A stretch of 64,000 nucleotides of DNA, from the NCBI RefSeq assembly GCF_000425945.1, contig NZ_AUEK01000018.1:1-64000 (forward strand), given 5' to 3'. How positions within the stretch are numbered: position 1 is the first letter of the stretch; each line of letters opens with the position of its first letter. This document shows positions 41,326 to 52,236 of this stretch, one piece after another. Source of the DNA: Candidatus Solirubrobacter pratensis (lineage in GTDB: Bacteria; Actinomycetota; Thermoleophilia; Solirubrobacterales; Solirubrobacteraceae). The notes beneath the pieces are model-generated. The model ran no database searches, had not been told where the DNA came from, and was given only the letters and a program-made list of their open reading frames with translations. The position numbers and the translations under genes are program-made.

Positions 41326-42540
41326 CTACTTGATCGCGTCGTAGACCTTGAACATCGGCATGTACATCGCGATCACGATGAAGCCGACGATGCCGCCCAC
41401 GAGGATGATCATGACCGGCTCCAGGATCGAGGTGAGCGCCTTGACGGCGGCGGCGACTTCGTCCTCGTAGAAGTCCGCGACCTTGGAGAGCATCGCGTCG
41501 AGGTTGCCGGTCTCCTCGCCGACGGCGATCATCTGGGCGACCATCGGCGGGAAGATCGGGGCGTCCTTGAGCGGCTCGGCGATCGACCCGCCGGACTTGA
41601 CCGACTCGATCACGTCGCCCATCGCCTTCTCGACGACGGCGTTGCCCGCCGTCTGGCCGGTGATCTCGATCGCCTGCATGATCGGCACGCCGGCGGAGTA
41701 GAGCGCGGCGAAGGTGCGCGACCAGCGGGCGAGCGCGATCTTCTGGACGGTGTTGCCGATCTTGAACGGGACGCGCAGGCGCAGGCGGTCCCACTGCGGG
41801 CGGCCCTTCTTGGAGGTGCGCCACTTCTTGAAGCCGATGACCCCGCCGACGGCGCCGCCGATGAGGACGTACCACATGCCCGTCACGAAGTGCGAAGCCT
41901 GGACCGTGACCTTGGTGATCAGCGGCAGGTCACCGCCGAAGTCCTTGAACACACCCACGAACACCGGGACGATGAACGCGATCAGGCCGATCAGGACGCA
42001 GAGCGCGAACGAGAGCACGACCACCGGGTAGGCCATCGCGGCCTTGACCTGACGGCGCAGCGCGTCGTCCTTCTCGAGCTGGTCGGAGACGCGCTCGAGC
42101 GCCTCCTCGAGCATGCCGCCCGTCTCACCGGCGCGCACCATCGCGACGTACAGCGGGTTGAAGATCTTCGGGTGCTTGGCGAGCGCCTCGGAGAACGCGA
42201 GGCCGGACTCGATGTCCTCGCGGACCTGACTGACCGTCTCCTTGAGCAGCTTGTTCTCGATCTGATCCTCGAGCACGTAGAACGCCCGCAGGAGCGTCAT
42301 GCCCGACGCGATCATCGTCGCGAGCTGGCGGGTCATGATGGTCAGCTCGGTGGCCTTCACGCGCTTGACCAGCGAGAGCTCCATCTGCAGGCCGGACTTC
42401 TTCTCGGCCAGCTGGATGACCTTGAGCCCCTGGGTCCGGAGCTGGTCGGTGACCTCCTGCTTCGAGGTCCCGGTGATCTGCCCCTTCGACGGGACGCCGG
42501 CCCCGTCGACCGCCTTGTATGTCCAGATCGCGGCGCTCAT
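41326..42540 (-). CDS. pilC: Type IV pilus platform protein PilC
   Basis: A 404-aa GspF/PilC inner-membrane platform. An N-terminal ~60-residue domain (YKAVDGAGVPSKGQITG) is followed by two GspF cytoplasmic repeats, each preceding membrane helices: LTIMTRQLATMIASGMTLLRAF (about 65-85) and ALARWSRTFAALYSAGVPIMQA (about 270-290), with GEETGNLDAMLSKVADFYEDEV. It transmits PilB and PilT rotation to pilin polymerisation. Its start follows the pilT stop by one base, so pilT-pilC are one unit. Confidence 0.95.
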   Translation of the reverse strand: MSAAIWTYKAVDGAGVPSKGQITGTSKQEVTDQLRTQGLKVIQLAEKKSGLQMELSLVKRVKATELTIMTRQLATMIASGMTLLRAFYVLEDQIENKLLKETVSQVREDIESGLAFSEALAKHPKIFNPLYVAMVRAGETGGMLEEALERVSDQLEKDDALRRQVKAAMAYPVVVLSFALCVLIGLIAFIVPVFVGVFKDFGGDLPLITKVTVQASHFVTGMWYVLIGGAVGGVIGFKKWRTSKKGRPQWDRLRLRVPFKIGNTVQKIALARWSRTFAALYSAGVPIMQAIEITGQTAGNAVVEKAMGDVIESVKSGGSIAEPLKDAPIFPPMVAQMIAVGEETGNLDAMLSKVADFYEDEVAAAVKALTSILEPVMIILVGGIVGFIVIAMYMPMFKVYDAIK

Positions 42541-42541
42541 G

Positions 42542-43630
42542 TCAGGCGGCCAGCGGGATCGCCTGCATGCTGTCGGCGAGCCTGCGCATCTCGACCGGCT
42601 GCGAGGAGCGGGCCTCGGCGACGGCCATCGTGATCCTGCCCATCCGGACCAGGCCGGCGAGCGAGGCGTCCATCGTCTGCATCCCGTGCTCGCTGCCCGT
42701 CTGGATCAGCGAGTAGATCTGATGCGTCTTGCCCTCGCGGATCAGGTTGCGGACGCCCGGTGTGGGCACCAGCACCTCGGCGGCGACGCACCGGCCCTGG
42801 CCGTCGGCGGTCGGGATCAGCGTCTGCGTGACGACGCCCTGGAGGCCGATCGCCAGCTGCGCGCGGATCTGGCCCTGCTGGGCGGGCGGGAAGACGTCGA
42901 TGATGCGGTCGATCGTCTGCGGCGCGTCCTGCGTGTGGAGCGTCGCGAAGACGAGGTGGCCGGTCTCGGCGGCGGTCAGCGCCGTGGCGATCGTCTCCAT
43001 ATCGCGCATCTCGCCGACGAGGATGACGTCGGGGTCCTGGCGCAGCGCGGCCTTGAGGCCGAGCGCGAACGAGGGCGCGTCCTGGCCCAGCTCGCGCTGG
43101 TTGACGATGCAGCGCTTGTGGCTGTGCAGGAACTCGATCGGATCCTCGATCGTGAGGATGTGCTCGTCGCGCGTCTCGTTGATCTCGTCGATCAGCGACG
43201 CCAGCGTGGTCGACTTGCCCGAGCCCGTCGGGCCGGTCACGAGCACGATCCCACGCGGCTTGCTGGCGAACCCGCGGATCACCGGAGGGAGGCCGAGTTT
43301 CTCGATCGGCACGGTCTCGGATGGGATCAGGCGGAACGCGGCGCCGAGCGTGCCGCGCTGGAAGAACGTGTTGACGCGGAAGCGGCCTACGCCGGGCACC
43401 GAGTAGGCGAAGTCGAGCTGCCACTCGGTCTCGAGCTTCTGGCGCTGCGAGGAGGACAGGATCGCGTAGACGATCTCGCGCGTGTCGGTCGGCGTCAGGT
43501 TCGGAAGCCCCTCCAGCGGCACCAGCGAGCCGCGGACGCGGACGGTCGGCGGTGCCCCGGCGGTGATGTGGAGGTCGGAGGCCTTGTGCTCGACGACCTT
43601 GAGCAGGATGTCCGCGAAATCGAAGTTCAT
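42542..43630 (-). CDS. pilT: Type IV pilus retraction ATPase PilT
   Basis: A 362-aa hexameric ATPase. Walker A GPTGSGKS is at 133-140; the Asp box (EHILTIEDPIEF), Walker B (ILVGEMRDMETI) and His box (ATALTAAETGHLVFATLHT) follow. A PAS-like N-terminal domain begins FADILLKVVEHKASDLHITAGAPP, and the AIRNLIREGK-like motif of PilT is present as GVRNLIREGKTHQIYSLIQTG, which separates it from PilB. It powers pilus retraction and twitching. A variant of the pilus promoter lies upstream. Confidence 0.95.
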   Translation of the reverse strand: MNFDFADILLKVVEHKASDLHITAGAPPTVRVRGSLVPLEGLPNLTPTDTREIVYAILSSSQRQKLETEWQLDFAYSVPGVGRFRVNTFFQRGTLGAAFRLIPSETVPIEKLGLPPVIRGFASKPRGIVLVTGPTGSGKSTTLASLIDEINETRDEHILTIEDPIEFLHSHKRCIVNQRELGQDAPSFALGLKAALRQDPDVILVGEMRDMETIATALTAAETGHLVFATLHTQDAPQTIDRIIDVFPPAQQGQIRAQLAIGLQGVVTQTLIPTADGQGRCVAAEVLVPTPGVRNLIREGKTHQIYSLIQTGSEHGMQTMDASLAGLVRMGRITMAVAEARSSQPVEMRRLADSMQAIPLAA

Positions 43631-43641
43631 GCCACCTCACT

Positions 43642-43668
43642 CATCGGCATCGCGACCGCGATGCCTTA
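43642..43668 (-). promoter_or_regulatory. Weak sigma-28-like promoter variant before pilT
   Basis: CACTAAG, 16 bp, GCCGATGA on the minus strand: one base longer than the other sites and with G for A at the last -10 position. The ATG follows 11 nt later. This may be a weaker member of the regulon. Confidence 0.45.
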
Positions 43669-43706
43669 GTGGGGCGCAGGCCCTAGAGAACGCACGGGGG
43701 CCCGCC

Positions 43707-45511
<1,805 letters not shown>

Positions 45512-45515
<4 letters not shown>

Positions 45516-46309
45516 GTGGCGATGTCTTTGACGGCCTCCCGCATCGCCTGGTCGGGAACCGTCCGGCCGGTCCAGCGCTCGAGTGAGGCTGCGCCTTGGG
45601 CGACCAGGACCTCCAGCCCGTCGACTACCTCGGCCCCGGCGGCTTTCGCGGCCTGGAGAAGCGGGGTGCCGCCGAGCCGGTAGACCATGTCCACGACAAG
45701 GCATCCGGCACCCAGGTCATCGGCCCGCAGCGGAAGCGCCTTGAACGTGTCGCCTGGGTTCAAGAGCCCAATCGACGTGCAGTTGACCACGATGTCGGCG
45801 CGATCCGCGCGGTCGACGGCGACCGCGCCGAGGTCGTCGGCGAGGATCTCCGCGCGATCGCGCGTCCGGTTCCAGACGCGCACGTCGGCGGCGCCGGCCT
45901 GGCGCAGCGCGTAGACGACCGCGCGCGCGGTGCCGCCGGCTCCGAGCACGAGCGCCGTCGCGCCGTAGGCGGAGCGCGGTAGCGCGGCGAGGAAGCCGGT
46001 GGCGTCGGTGTTGTCGGCGTGGATCGTGTCGTCGGTCTGGAACGTGAGCGTGTTCGCCGCGCCGATGGCGCGCGCCGTCTCGGTCGCGGCGCCGGCCAGC
46101 GCGAGCGCCGCCTCCTTGTGCGGGATCGTCACATTGACGCCGCGGAAGCCGAGCCGCGGCAGCGCGCGCACGGTCTCGGCGAACAACCCGGGCGGGATCG
46201 GCAGGCGCTGGTAGCGCCAGTCGAGGCCGAGCTCCGCGAGCGCCGCGTGGTGCATCTGCGGCGAGCGCGAGTGGGCCACCGGCCACCCGCACACCCCCAG
46301 CCGCGTCAT
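45512..46309 (-). CDS. aroE: Shikimate dehydrogenase
   Basis: A 265-aa NADPH enzyme converting 3-dehydroshikimate to shikimate. The substrate site appears in CGWPVAHSRSPQMHHAAL and NVTIPHKEAAL (catalytic Lys), the dinucleotide loop in VLGAGGTARAVVYAL, NRTRDRAE (NADPH ribose contact) and the C-terminal VVDMVYRLGGTPLL. It is separated from the other aro genes by 32 kb and embedded between mltG and pilB with 4-bp overlaps on both sides, so its expression is tied to that operon. Confidence 0.95.
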
Positions 46310-47880
46310 TTGCCCTTGCGCGAGTCCTGGTACTTCTGCACGTCGCGCTCGAACTGCGCGTCGGTGCTCGAGAACGCGTGCTCGCCCGAGTTGCCCGGCT
46401 TGCGGACGTAGAAGAGGTAGGACTTCTTGGCGGGCTTGGCGGCGGCCTTGAGCGACGCGAGGCCCGGGTTGCCGATCGGCGTCGGCGGCAGCCCGCGGTT
46501 CAGCCGCGTGTTGTACGGCTCGTCGGCCTGCAGCTCGGACTGCCGGATCGGGCGCGTCCAGTTGTTCGTGTAGTACCGGATCGTCGCGTCGATGCCGAGC
46601 GGCATGCCCTGCTTGAGCCGGTTGTAGATCACGGCCGACACGAGCGCGCGCTCGCGCGGCAGCTGCGCCTCGCGCTCGATCATCGACGCGATGATGAGCA
46701 CGTCGTAGCGCGACAGGTGCTTGGACTTGGCGTAGCTCATGTCGACGTTCGCGAAGTTGTCGGCGAACGCGGCGAGCTGGTCGCCGACCAGGTCCTTCGC
46801 GGTCGCGCCGGCGGTGAACGTGTACGTCGCCGGGAAGAGGAAGCCCTCCGCCGTCTTCGTGCGCTTGGGCGCGCCGAGCTTGCGGATCCGCGTCAGCACG
46901 GAGCCGGCGGCCGACGCCTTGAGGTAGCTGCCGCCCACCTCGCTCTTGTCGATCCTCGCGGCCATCTCCTTGCGCGACGGCCCCTCGGGAATCGTGACCT
47001 TGAACGTCGGCGCCGCCTTGGCGCCCTTCGGTCCCTTGGTGAGCTGGTCCAGGACGGCGCCGTTGGACATGTCGCGGTAGAGCGTGTACCGGCCCGGGTG
47101 CAGGTCGCCGCGGCGGCCGGTGACGGTCGCGTTGACGCCGAAGAAGCGCGCGGAGCCGATCACGCCCTTGGCCTCGAGCAGCGTGCCGATCTCTCCCACG
47201 CTGCTGTTCTGGGGGATGGAGACCGCGACCGGCCGGCTCGTGGACGCGGAATGGAACGGCTGGAACGTCTTGTCGACCGCGTAGAGCACGAGCAGGATCA
47301 CGATCACTGCGACGACGCCGAAGAGGCGCCGGCCCCAGTAGCTGCCGCGGCTGCGGCGCGGCGCGCCGGGCGGCGGCGTGGTGGGGCGCTTGCGCGGGGT
47401 CGCGGGCGCGGGGCGGCGCCGCGGCGGGAGCGGAGGACGGTCGGTCACGGCGATCGGCGGAGCCGGCTCCACCGGCTCGAGGTCGTGCTCCGGCGTGGGC
47501 TCAGGCGCCGGCGCCTCGGGCTCGACCGGCTGCGCCGGGCGGTCGGTGCGCGGGATGCGCCGCACGCGCGGCTCGGAGCCCGCCGGCTCGGGCATGACGC
47601 GAGCCTCCACCGGCTCGGGCACGCTGTGCTCGCCCGTCTGGAATGGCGTGTACTCGACCGTGTGCTGCTCCACCGGGTCGACCGCTGGGGGCGGCGGAGG
47701 AGGAGGCGGCGGCTCGGGCGCGGCCTCCGGGCGCCGGAAGTCCTGCAGGTCGGGCGGGCGCACGGCGTCCTCGAACGCCTCCGGCGGCAGGGGCCGTCCG
47801 GCGCGGCGCGCAGCGCGCTCCGCCGCCGCGTGGGCGCGATCTTCTGCTGTGCGTGTCTCGTCCGAGCGCTTGCCGAACAT
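46306..47880 (-). CDS. mltG: Endolytic murein transglycosylase MltG (YceG-like)
   Basis: A 524-aa bitopic protein. A long disordered, Pro-rich cytoplasmic N-terminus (1-about 180, including a run of prolines) precedes one membrane helix (about 183-203). The external part has a LysM-like segment and the YceG domain with ASMIEREAQLPRERALVSAVIYNRLKQGMPLGIDATIRY; the Glu in IEREAQ is the catalytic residue. MltG ends nascent glycan strands. The mltG-aroE order, often with ruvX upstream, is common in Gram-positives. The proline runs imply EF-P dependence. Confidence 0.93.
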   Translation of the reverse strand: MFGKRSDETRTAEDRAHAAAERAARRAGRPLPPEAFEDAVRPPDLQDFRRPEAAPEPPPPPPPPPAVDPVEQHTVEYTPFQTGEHSVPEPVEARVMPEPAGSEPRVRRIPRTDRPAQPVEPEAPAPEPTPEHDLEPVEPAPPIAVTDRPPLPPRRRPAPATPRKRPTTPPPGAPRRSRGSYWGRRLFGVVAVIVILLVLYAVDKTFQPFHSASTSRPVAVSIPQNSSVGEIGTLLEAKGVIGSARFFGVNATVTGRRGDLHPGRYTLYRDMSNGAVLDQLTKGPKGAKAAPTFKVTIPEGPSRKEMAARIDKSEVGGSYLKASAAGSVLTRIRKLGAPKRTKTAEGFLFPATYTFTAGATAKDLVGDQLAAFADNFANVDMSYAKSKHLSRYDVLIIASMIEREAQLPRERALVSAVIYNRLKQGMPLGIDATIRYYTNNWTRPIRQSELQADEPYNTRLNRGLPPTPIGNPGLASLKAAAKPAKKSYLFYVRKPGNSGEHAFSSTDAQFERDVQKYQDSRKGK

Positions 47881-47907
47881 GGAAAATCGCTTCGCGGACC
47901 TCTTGTG

Positions 47908-47933
47908 GAGTGTTCGCCCAGAGGGCGATACTC
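47908..47933. repeat. Dispersed 26-bp palindromic repeat, copy B
   Basis: The same element as at 33690 in inverted orientation, arms TTCGCCC and GGGCGA. It lies between the PAS-coiled-coil gene and mltG, within the mltG leader. Confidence 0.8.
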
Positions 47934-48011
47934 CCAGCTACGTTTCCGCGGAGCTGGGTTGCTGACCGGTCGCCATCCTAGCGAGCGCTCCGGCGGCCGA
48001 CGCCGCCGGCG

Positions 48012-51000
48012 TCATCCGGTGTGCCGGTCCTCGGCCTCGAGCACCAGGTGCAGCGGCCGCCCGTCCTCGCCGGGCTCGACCGAGAGCTTGCCGACCACCG
48101 GGACCATCAGGCCCTGACCGTGCATGTACGTGCTCTGGACCTCGACGCCGGTCAGCTCGCCCAGGCCGAGCTTGCGCAGTTGCTCGAGCTGGTCCTTGTA
48201 GTCGCGGCGATCGTGCGGGGACGGCCACGCGGCCTTGGCGAACTCGTGCTCCTGGTAGCCGACCAGGCGCGCGAAGGCCGGGTTGAGCTCCTTGAACTTG
48301 CCGTCGAGCGCGAGGATCGCCATCGGCGTCGTGACGTCGTCGAAGCCGTGCCTCGGCTCGCGCTTGACGCGCTCGGGCTTCTTGGCCGGCGCCGGCGCGG
48401 GACGGCGCGAGCTCGCGTTGCGGGCGGCGGCGAGCCCCAGGATCTGCTGGAAGACCTCGGTCACGCGCTCGGTCGAGCCGTCGCCGACGATCTGGGCCGC
48501 CTTGCGCGCCTGCTCGGCCTCGCGCCGCGCGATCACGGCGGCCTGGCCGGCGGAGCTGAGGCCCTGCTTGAGCTCGTCGAGGTTGGAGATCGCGAACGTG
48601 ACCTCGGCCTGCATCGCCTCCACGCGCTCGTTGGAGCGCTTGGCCGCGTCGCGTGCTGCGGCGGCGTCCTGGCGCAGCGCGTCGGCGGCCTGGCGGAACG
48701 CGCTCAGCTCGCCGCGCAGCTCGTGCAGTCCCCGGCTCGCCGCCTCGGCGACGTCGCGGACCTCGGCGAGCTCGCCGCGCAGCGCGTCGGCGCGCTCGTC
48801 GAGCCGGCCGCGGACCGCCTCGACGGCCTCGGTCTGGCGTGTGACGGTCTCCCCCAGCCGCTCCACCTGTGTGCCGACCGAGTCCAGGCGCTCCCGCCCG
48901 GCGGCCAGCTCGGCGCGCAGCGCGGCGGCGCGCTCGTCGGCGGCGGTCAGGCGGTCGGCCAGCCCGTCGGCGGCCGCGCGGGCCTCGGCCGCGTCGGCGC
49001 GGGCGGTGGCGGCCGCCTCGGCGGACTCGCGCACGCCGGCGATCGAGTCGCCGAGGCGCTCGACGTCGCCGCCGAGCAGCGTCAGCCGCTCGGCCGCGGT
49101 CTCGAGCTCGCGCCGCATCGCGGTGGACTCCTCGCGAGCGCGGGCGGCGTCCTCGCGCGCGGCGGCGGCGGCGCCGCCGGCGCTCGCGGCGACCTCGCGC
49201 GCCCCGAGCGCCTCGGCCTCGGCCTGGTCGATCTGCCCGCGCGCGACCTCGAGCTCGCCGCCGAGGCGCGCGACGTCGGCGCGCGTCGCGTGCACGTCGT
49301 TGAGGACGGTCCCGGCGCCGCGGTCGACCTCGTCGATCCGGGCCATCGCCTCGCGCGCCAGCGCGAGCGCCTCGTCGGCGCCGGCGAGGGCGTCGACGCG
49401 TGCGGCCAGCGCGGAGAGGTCTTCGCGGCCGGCGGCGGCGTCGAGCCGCTCGCGCAGCGCATGCACCTCGTCTCGGCCGGCGACGGCCTGCAGGCCCTGG
49501 CGCAGGACGGTCAGCTCGTCGCGGCCGGCGAAGCCGTCGAGGCGCTCGCGCAGCGCGGCGATCTCCTCGGCGGAGGCCAGGCCGGTGAGCTCGTCGCGGC
49601 GTGCGACGCCGTCGAGCTGCTCGTAGAGCCGGTCGAGCTCGCCGCGGCTCGCGAGCTGGTGCAGCTCCTCGCGCAGGCCATCGAGCTCGTCGCGGCCGGC
49701 GAGCTGCTCGACCCGCTCGCGCAGCGCGTCGACGTCGCGGCCGGTGTCGGCCAGCACCTCGATGCGCGCGTGCAGCGCGGCGAGCTGCGTCTGCGCGTCG
49801 CCGACGAGCGAGTGGACCTCTTCGCGCACCGCCTCGGGCTCCGGGGCGCGGCCGGCGGCCGCTTCCTGAGCGGCGATCTGCGCGCGCAACTGCTCGAGCT
49901 GCGCCGCGACGGCCTCGTCGTGCTCGGCGCGGGCGCGGCGCGCCTCGGCGAGCTCCTCCGCCCCGGCCTCCTGGCGGCCCATCGCCTCGCGCAGGGAGGC
50001 GATCTGCCCGAAGACGTCCTGGTCGCGCAGATCGGCGGCCGCCGCGTCGTGGCGCGCGAGCGCCTCGCGCAGCTCGCCCGCCGCGGCCTCCTGGCGCGCG
50101 AGCGCCTCGCCCAGCGCGGCGAGCTCGTCGGCGGCGCCTTCGTGGCGCGCGACGGCGTCGCGCAGCTCGCCCGCGGCGGCGTCCTGGCGCGCGATCTCGT
50201 CGCGCAGCTCCGCCGCGGCGGCCGCCTGGCGCTCGACGACGGCGCGCAGCTCGGCCAGCTCGGCGGCCTGGGCGCGCGCGGCCTCGCTCTCGTCGCGCAT
50301 GGCGTCCATGCGCGCGCGCAGCGCCTCGGCGTCGCGCTGGAGCTCTTCGAGCCGGCGGCGGTCGTCGCCGGCCAGGCCCTCGGCGGTGTGGCGCTCGACC
50401 GTGACGGCCGACAGCTGCTCGCGCACCGCGTCGGCTTCGCGCTGGACGCGGTCGACGCGCTCCAGCGCGCCGGCCAGCTCGGCGCGGGCGGCCTCGCGCT
50501 CCCGCTCGCGGTCGCGCTCCAGGCGCTCGATCGTCGCGGCGAGCTCGTGGCGCGCGGCCTGCGCGGCCTCCTCGTGCTCGGCCCGGACGCGCTCGAGCTG
50601 AGCGGTCAGCTCGGCGGCCTGGACGGCGGCGTTGCCGCCACGCTCGAGCTCGGCCAGCCGCGCCTCGAGGCCGGCGCGCGCGGCGTCGGCACGACGGTTC
50701 GCCTCGGCCGCGGCGGCCTCCGCGCGCGCCTCGGCGGCGGCGATCGCTTCGGCCAGGCGCGCGTCGGCGACGGCGACGGCGTCGCCCCCGGCGCGCTCCA
50801 GCTGGTCCAGTCGCGCGGCGATCTGCGCCTGCGCGGACTCCGCGGCGGCGAGCGCGCGACGGCGGTCGGCGTCGGCCTGCTCGCCGTCCATGCGAGCGCG
50901 TTCGAGCCGGTCGAGGCGGGCGAGCAGCTCGAGGTCGGGGCCGGTGCTCTGCCCGAGCTCCGCGCGCAGCGCCTGCTCGGCGCGCTCGGCGCGCTCCTCG

Positions 51001-51812
51001 GCCTCGCGGCGGGCCTCGTCGACCTGGGCGGGAAGGGCGTTGGCGACGCGCTCGAGCTCGTCGATGCGCTCCAGCGCGCTCAGCAGGCGCGCGACGACGG
51101 CGGCCGCATCGTCGAGATCGGCGACCGAGCCCTGGATGCCCGGATCCGCGTTGGTCAGGCGGTCCTCGGCCTCGGCGTCGGCAGCCTCTCGCTCGGCCCG
51201 CCGGCGTGTGAGCTCGACCTCGACCCACGGCGTCGCCGCCAGCGGGGTGAAGACGATCAGCGTGCCGGCGGTCCGCCAGCCCTCCCACGGCTGCGCGACC
51301 GGCTCGATCGCCTGGCGCAGCGCGCGCACGACGACCGGGTGCTGCTGGCGCATGCGCAGCAGCATCAAGTTCATGGGAAGCTCGAAGGACAGGTCCTCGA
51401 GGAACAGCGAGAAGTCGAAGCCCTCGTCGAGCTTGACGGGGACGAAGACGGCGGCGAGCGGGAACTCGGTGCCGTCGGTGCTGCGGCCGACGAGCTCGAC
51501 CGTGCCGGGCGCCTGGGGCGGCTCGCCGAGGTCGAGGAACCCGCGCCACGCCTGGCCGCCGGGCGGCAGCGAGCCGCCGACCAGCGTCTCGAAGAAGCCC
51601 TGGCCGAGGATCTCCTCGCTCGCGCGGCCGAACAGCAGCTCGGCGGGCTCGGACCACTTGGAGACCGCGCCCTGGCCGTCCGTGAGGACGAAGTACCCGC
51701 CGACGATCTGCCGCAGCAGCGCATCGAGCGCGTCGGGCGGCTCGGCGCCTTCCGCGGCACCCGCGAGCACGGCATCGGGCGTGCTCGAGGGAGGGGTGGT
51801 CGAGGGGTTCAT
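48012..51812 (-). CDS. Giant PAS - coiled coil - PAS protein
   Basis: A 1266-aa soluble protein. Residues about 25-140 form a PAS-like domain (LLRQIVGGYFVLTDGQGAVSKWSEPAELLFGRASEEILGQGFF). From about 190 to 1130 the chain is an almost unbroken Ala/Glu/Arg-rich coiled coil with short repeated units (ELRDEIARQDAAAGELRDAV-type and GRDELxxLRE-type). A second PAS domain (about 1150-1260, TTPMAILALDGKFKELNPAFARLVGYQEHEF) ends it. No kinase, methyl-acceptor or membrane segment is recognised. It lies after ruvX and before mltG. It could be a filamentous cytoplasmic scaffold with sensory ends. Confidence 0.75.
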   Translation of the reverse strand: MNPSTTPPSSTPDAVLAGAAEGAEPPDALDALLRQIVGGYFVLTDGQGAVSKWSEPAELLFGRASEEILGQGFFETLVGGSLPPGGQAWRGFLDLGEPPQAPGTVELVGRSTDGTEFPLAAVFVPVKLDEGFDFSLFLEDLSFELPMNLMLLRMRQQHPVVVRALRQAIEPVAQPWEGWRTAGTLIVFTPLAATPWVEVELTRRRAEREAADAEAEDRLTNADPGIQGSVADLDDAAAVVARLLSALERIDELERVANALPAQVDEARREAEERAERAEQALRAELGQSTGPDLELLARLDRLERARMDGEQADADRRRALAAAESAQAQIAARLDQLERAGGDAVAVADARLAEAIAAAEARAEAAAAEANRRADAARAGLEARLAELERGGNAAVQAAELTAQLERVRAEHEEAAQAARHELAATIERLERDREREREAARAELAGALERVDRVQREADAVREQLSAVTVERHTAEGLAGDDRRRLEELQRDAEALRARMDAMRDESEAARAQAAELAELRAVVERQAAAAAELRDEIARQDAAAGELRDAVARHEGAADELAALGEALARQEAAAGELREALARHDAAAADLRDQDVFGQIASLREAMGRQEAGAEELAEARRARAEHDEAVAAQLEQLRAQIAAQEAAAGRAPEPEAVREEVHSLVGDAQTQLAALHARIEVLADTGRDVDALRERVEQLAGRDELDGLREELHQLASRGELDRLYEQLDGVARRDELTGLASAEEIAALRERLDGFAGRDELTVLRQGLQAVAGRDEVHALRERLDAAAGREDLSALAARVDALAGADEALALAREAMARIDEVDRGAGTVLNDVHATRADVARLGGELEVARGQIDQAEAEALGAREVAASAGGAAAAAREDAARAREESTAMRRELETAAERLTLLGGDVERLGDSIAGVRESAEAAATARADAAEARAAADGLADRLTAADERAAALRAELAAGRERLDSVGTQVERLGETVTRQTEAVEAVRGRLDERADALRGELAEVRDVAEAASRGLHELRGELSAFRQAADALRQDAAAARDAAKRSNERVEAMQAEVTFAISNLDELKQGLSSAGQAAVIARREAEQARKAAQIVGDGSTERVTEVFQQILGLAAARNASSRRPAPAPAKKPERVKREPRHGFDDVTTPMAILALDGKFKELNPAFARLVGYQEHEFAKAAWPSPHDRRDYKDQLEQLRKLGLGELTGVEVQSTYMHGQGLMVPVVGKLSVEPGEDGRPLHLVLEAEDRHTG

Positions 51813-51837
51813 CTGGGCGGTCTCCGGGGGGCGAGGC

Positions 51838-52236
51838 TTAGTCCGTCCCCTCCTTCATCGGCAGATGTAGCCATTCGTCCAACAGGACGGCTGCGGCTCT
51901 GCTGTCGAGCGACGCGGTTCCGCCCGCCTGATGCGCGAGCGAGGTGGTGAAGCGCTCGTCGTAGAGCTCCACGGGAACCGCCACGGCGGCCGCCAGCTTG
52001 GCCGCGAAGGCGCGGGTCTCCGTGGTCTGCGCGGAATCGCGCCCCGAGAGCGAGAGCGGCAGGCCGACGACGACGTGCTCGGCCTGCAACTCGGTCACCA
52101 GCGCGACGACGCGCGCGAAGCCCTTCTTGGTGCCCGGGCGCAGGACCGGCTCCAGCGGGGTGGCCAGCGTGCCTGTCGGATCGCTGACCGCCACCCCGCA
52201 GCGGGCGGCGCCGTAATCGAGCGCGAGGACCCTCAG
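51838..52236 (-). CDS. ruvX: Holliday junction resolvase-like RuvX (YqgF), probable CTG start
   Basis: A 132-aa RNase H-fold protein that processes pre-16S rRNA in bacteria. The family begins M-R-V-L-A-L-D-Y-G with a catalytic Asp; here LRVLALDYGAARCGVAVSD is present, but the codon at the Met position is CTG (52236-52234). No ATG, GTG or TTG occurs in this frame for at least 120 bp upstream, and the next GTG (52194) would remove the catalytic Asp. The rest is canonical: VVGLPLSLSGRDSAQTTETRAFA, DERFTTSLAH, DSRAAAVLLDEWL. It overlaps the alaS stop as CTGA, and the alaS-ruvX-mltG order is typical. Confidence 0.85.
   Translation of the reverse strand: MRVLALDYGAARCGVAVSDPTGTLATPLEPVLRPGTKKGFARVVALVTELQAEHVVVGLPLSLSGRDSAQTTETRAFAAKLAAAVAVPVELYDERFTTSLAHQAGGTASLDSRAAAVLLDEWLHLPMKEGTD

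Noticed and set aside
48021..51950. 1309-aa plus-strand open frame
   Set aside because: Antisense to the PAS-coiled-coil gene; long because of GC-rich third positions, with no domain similarity.
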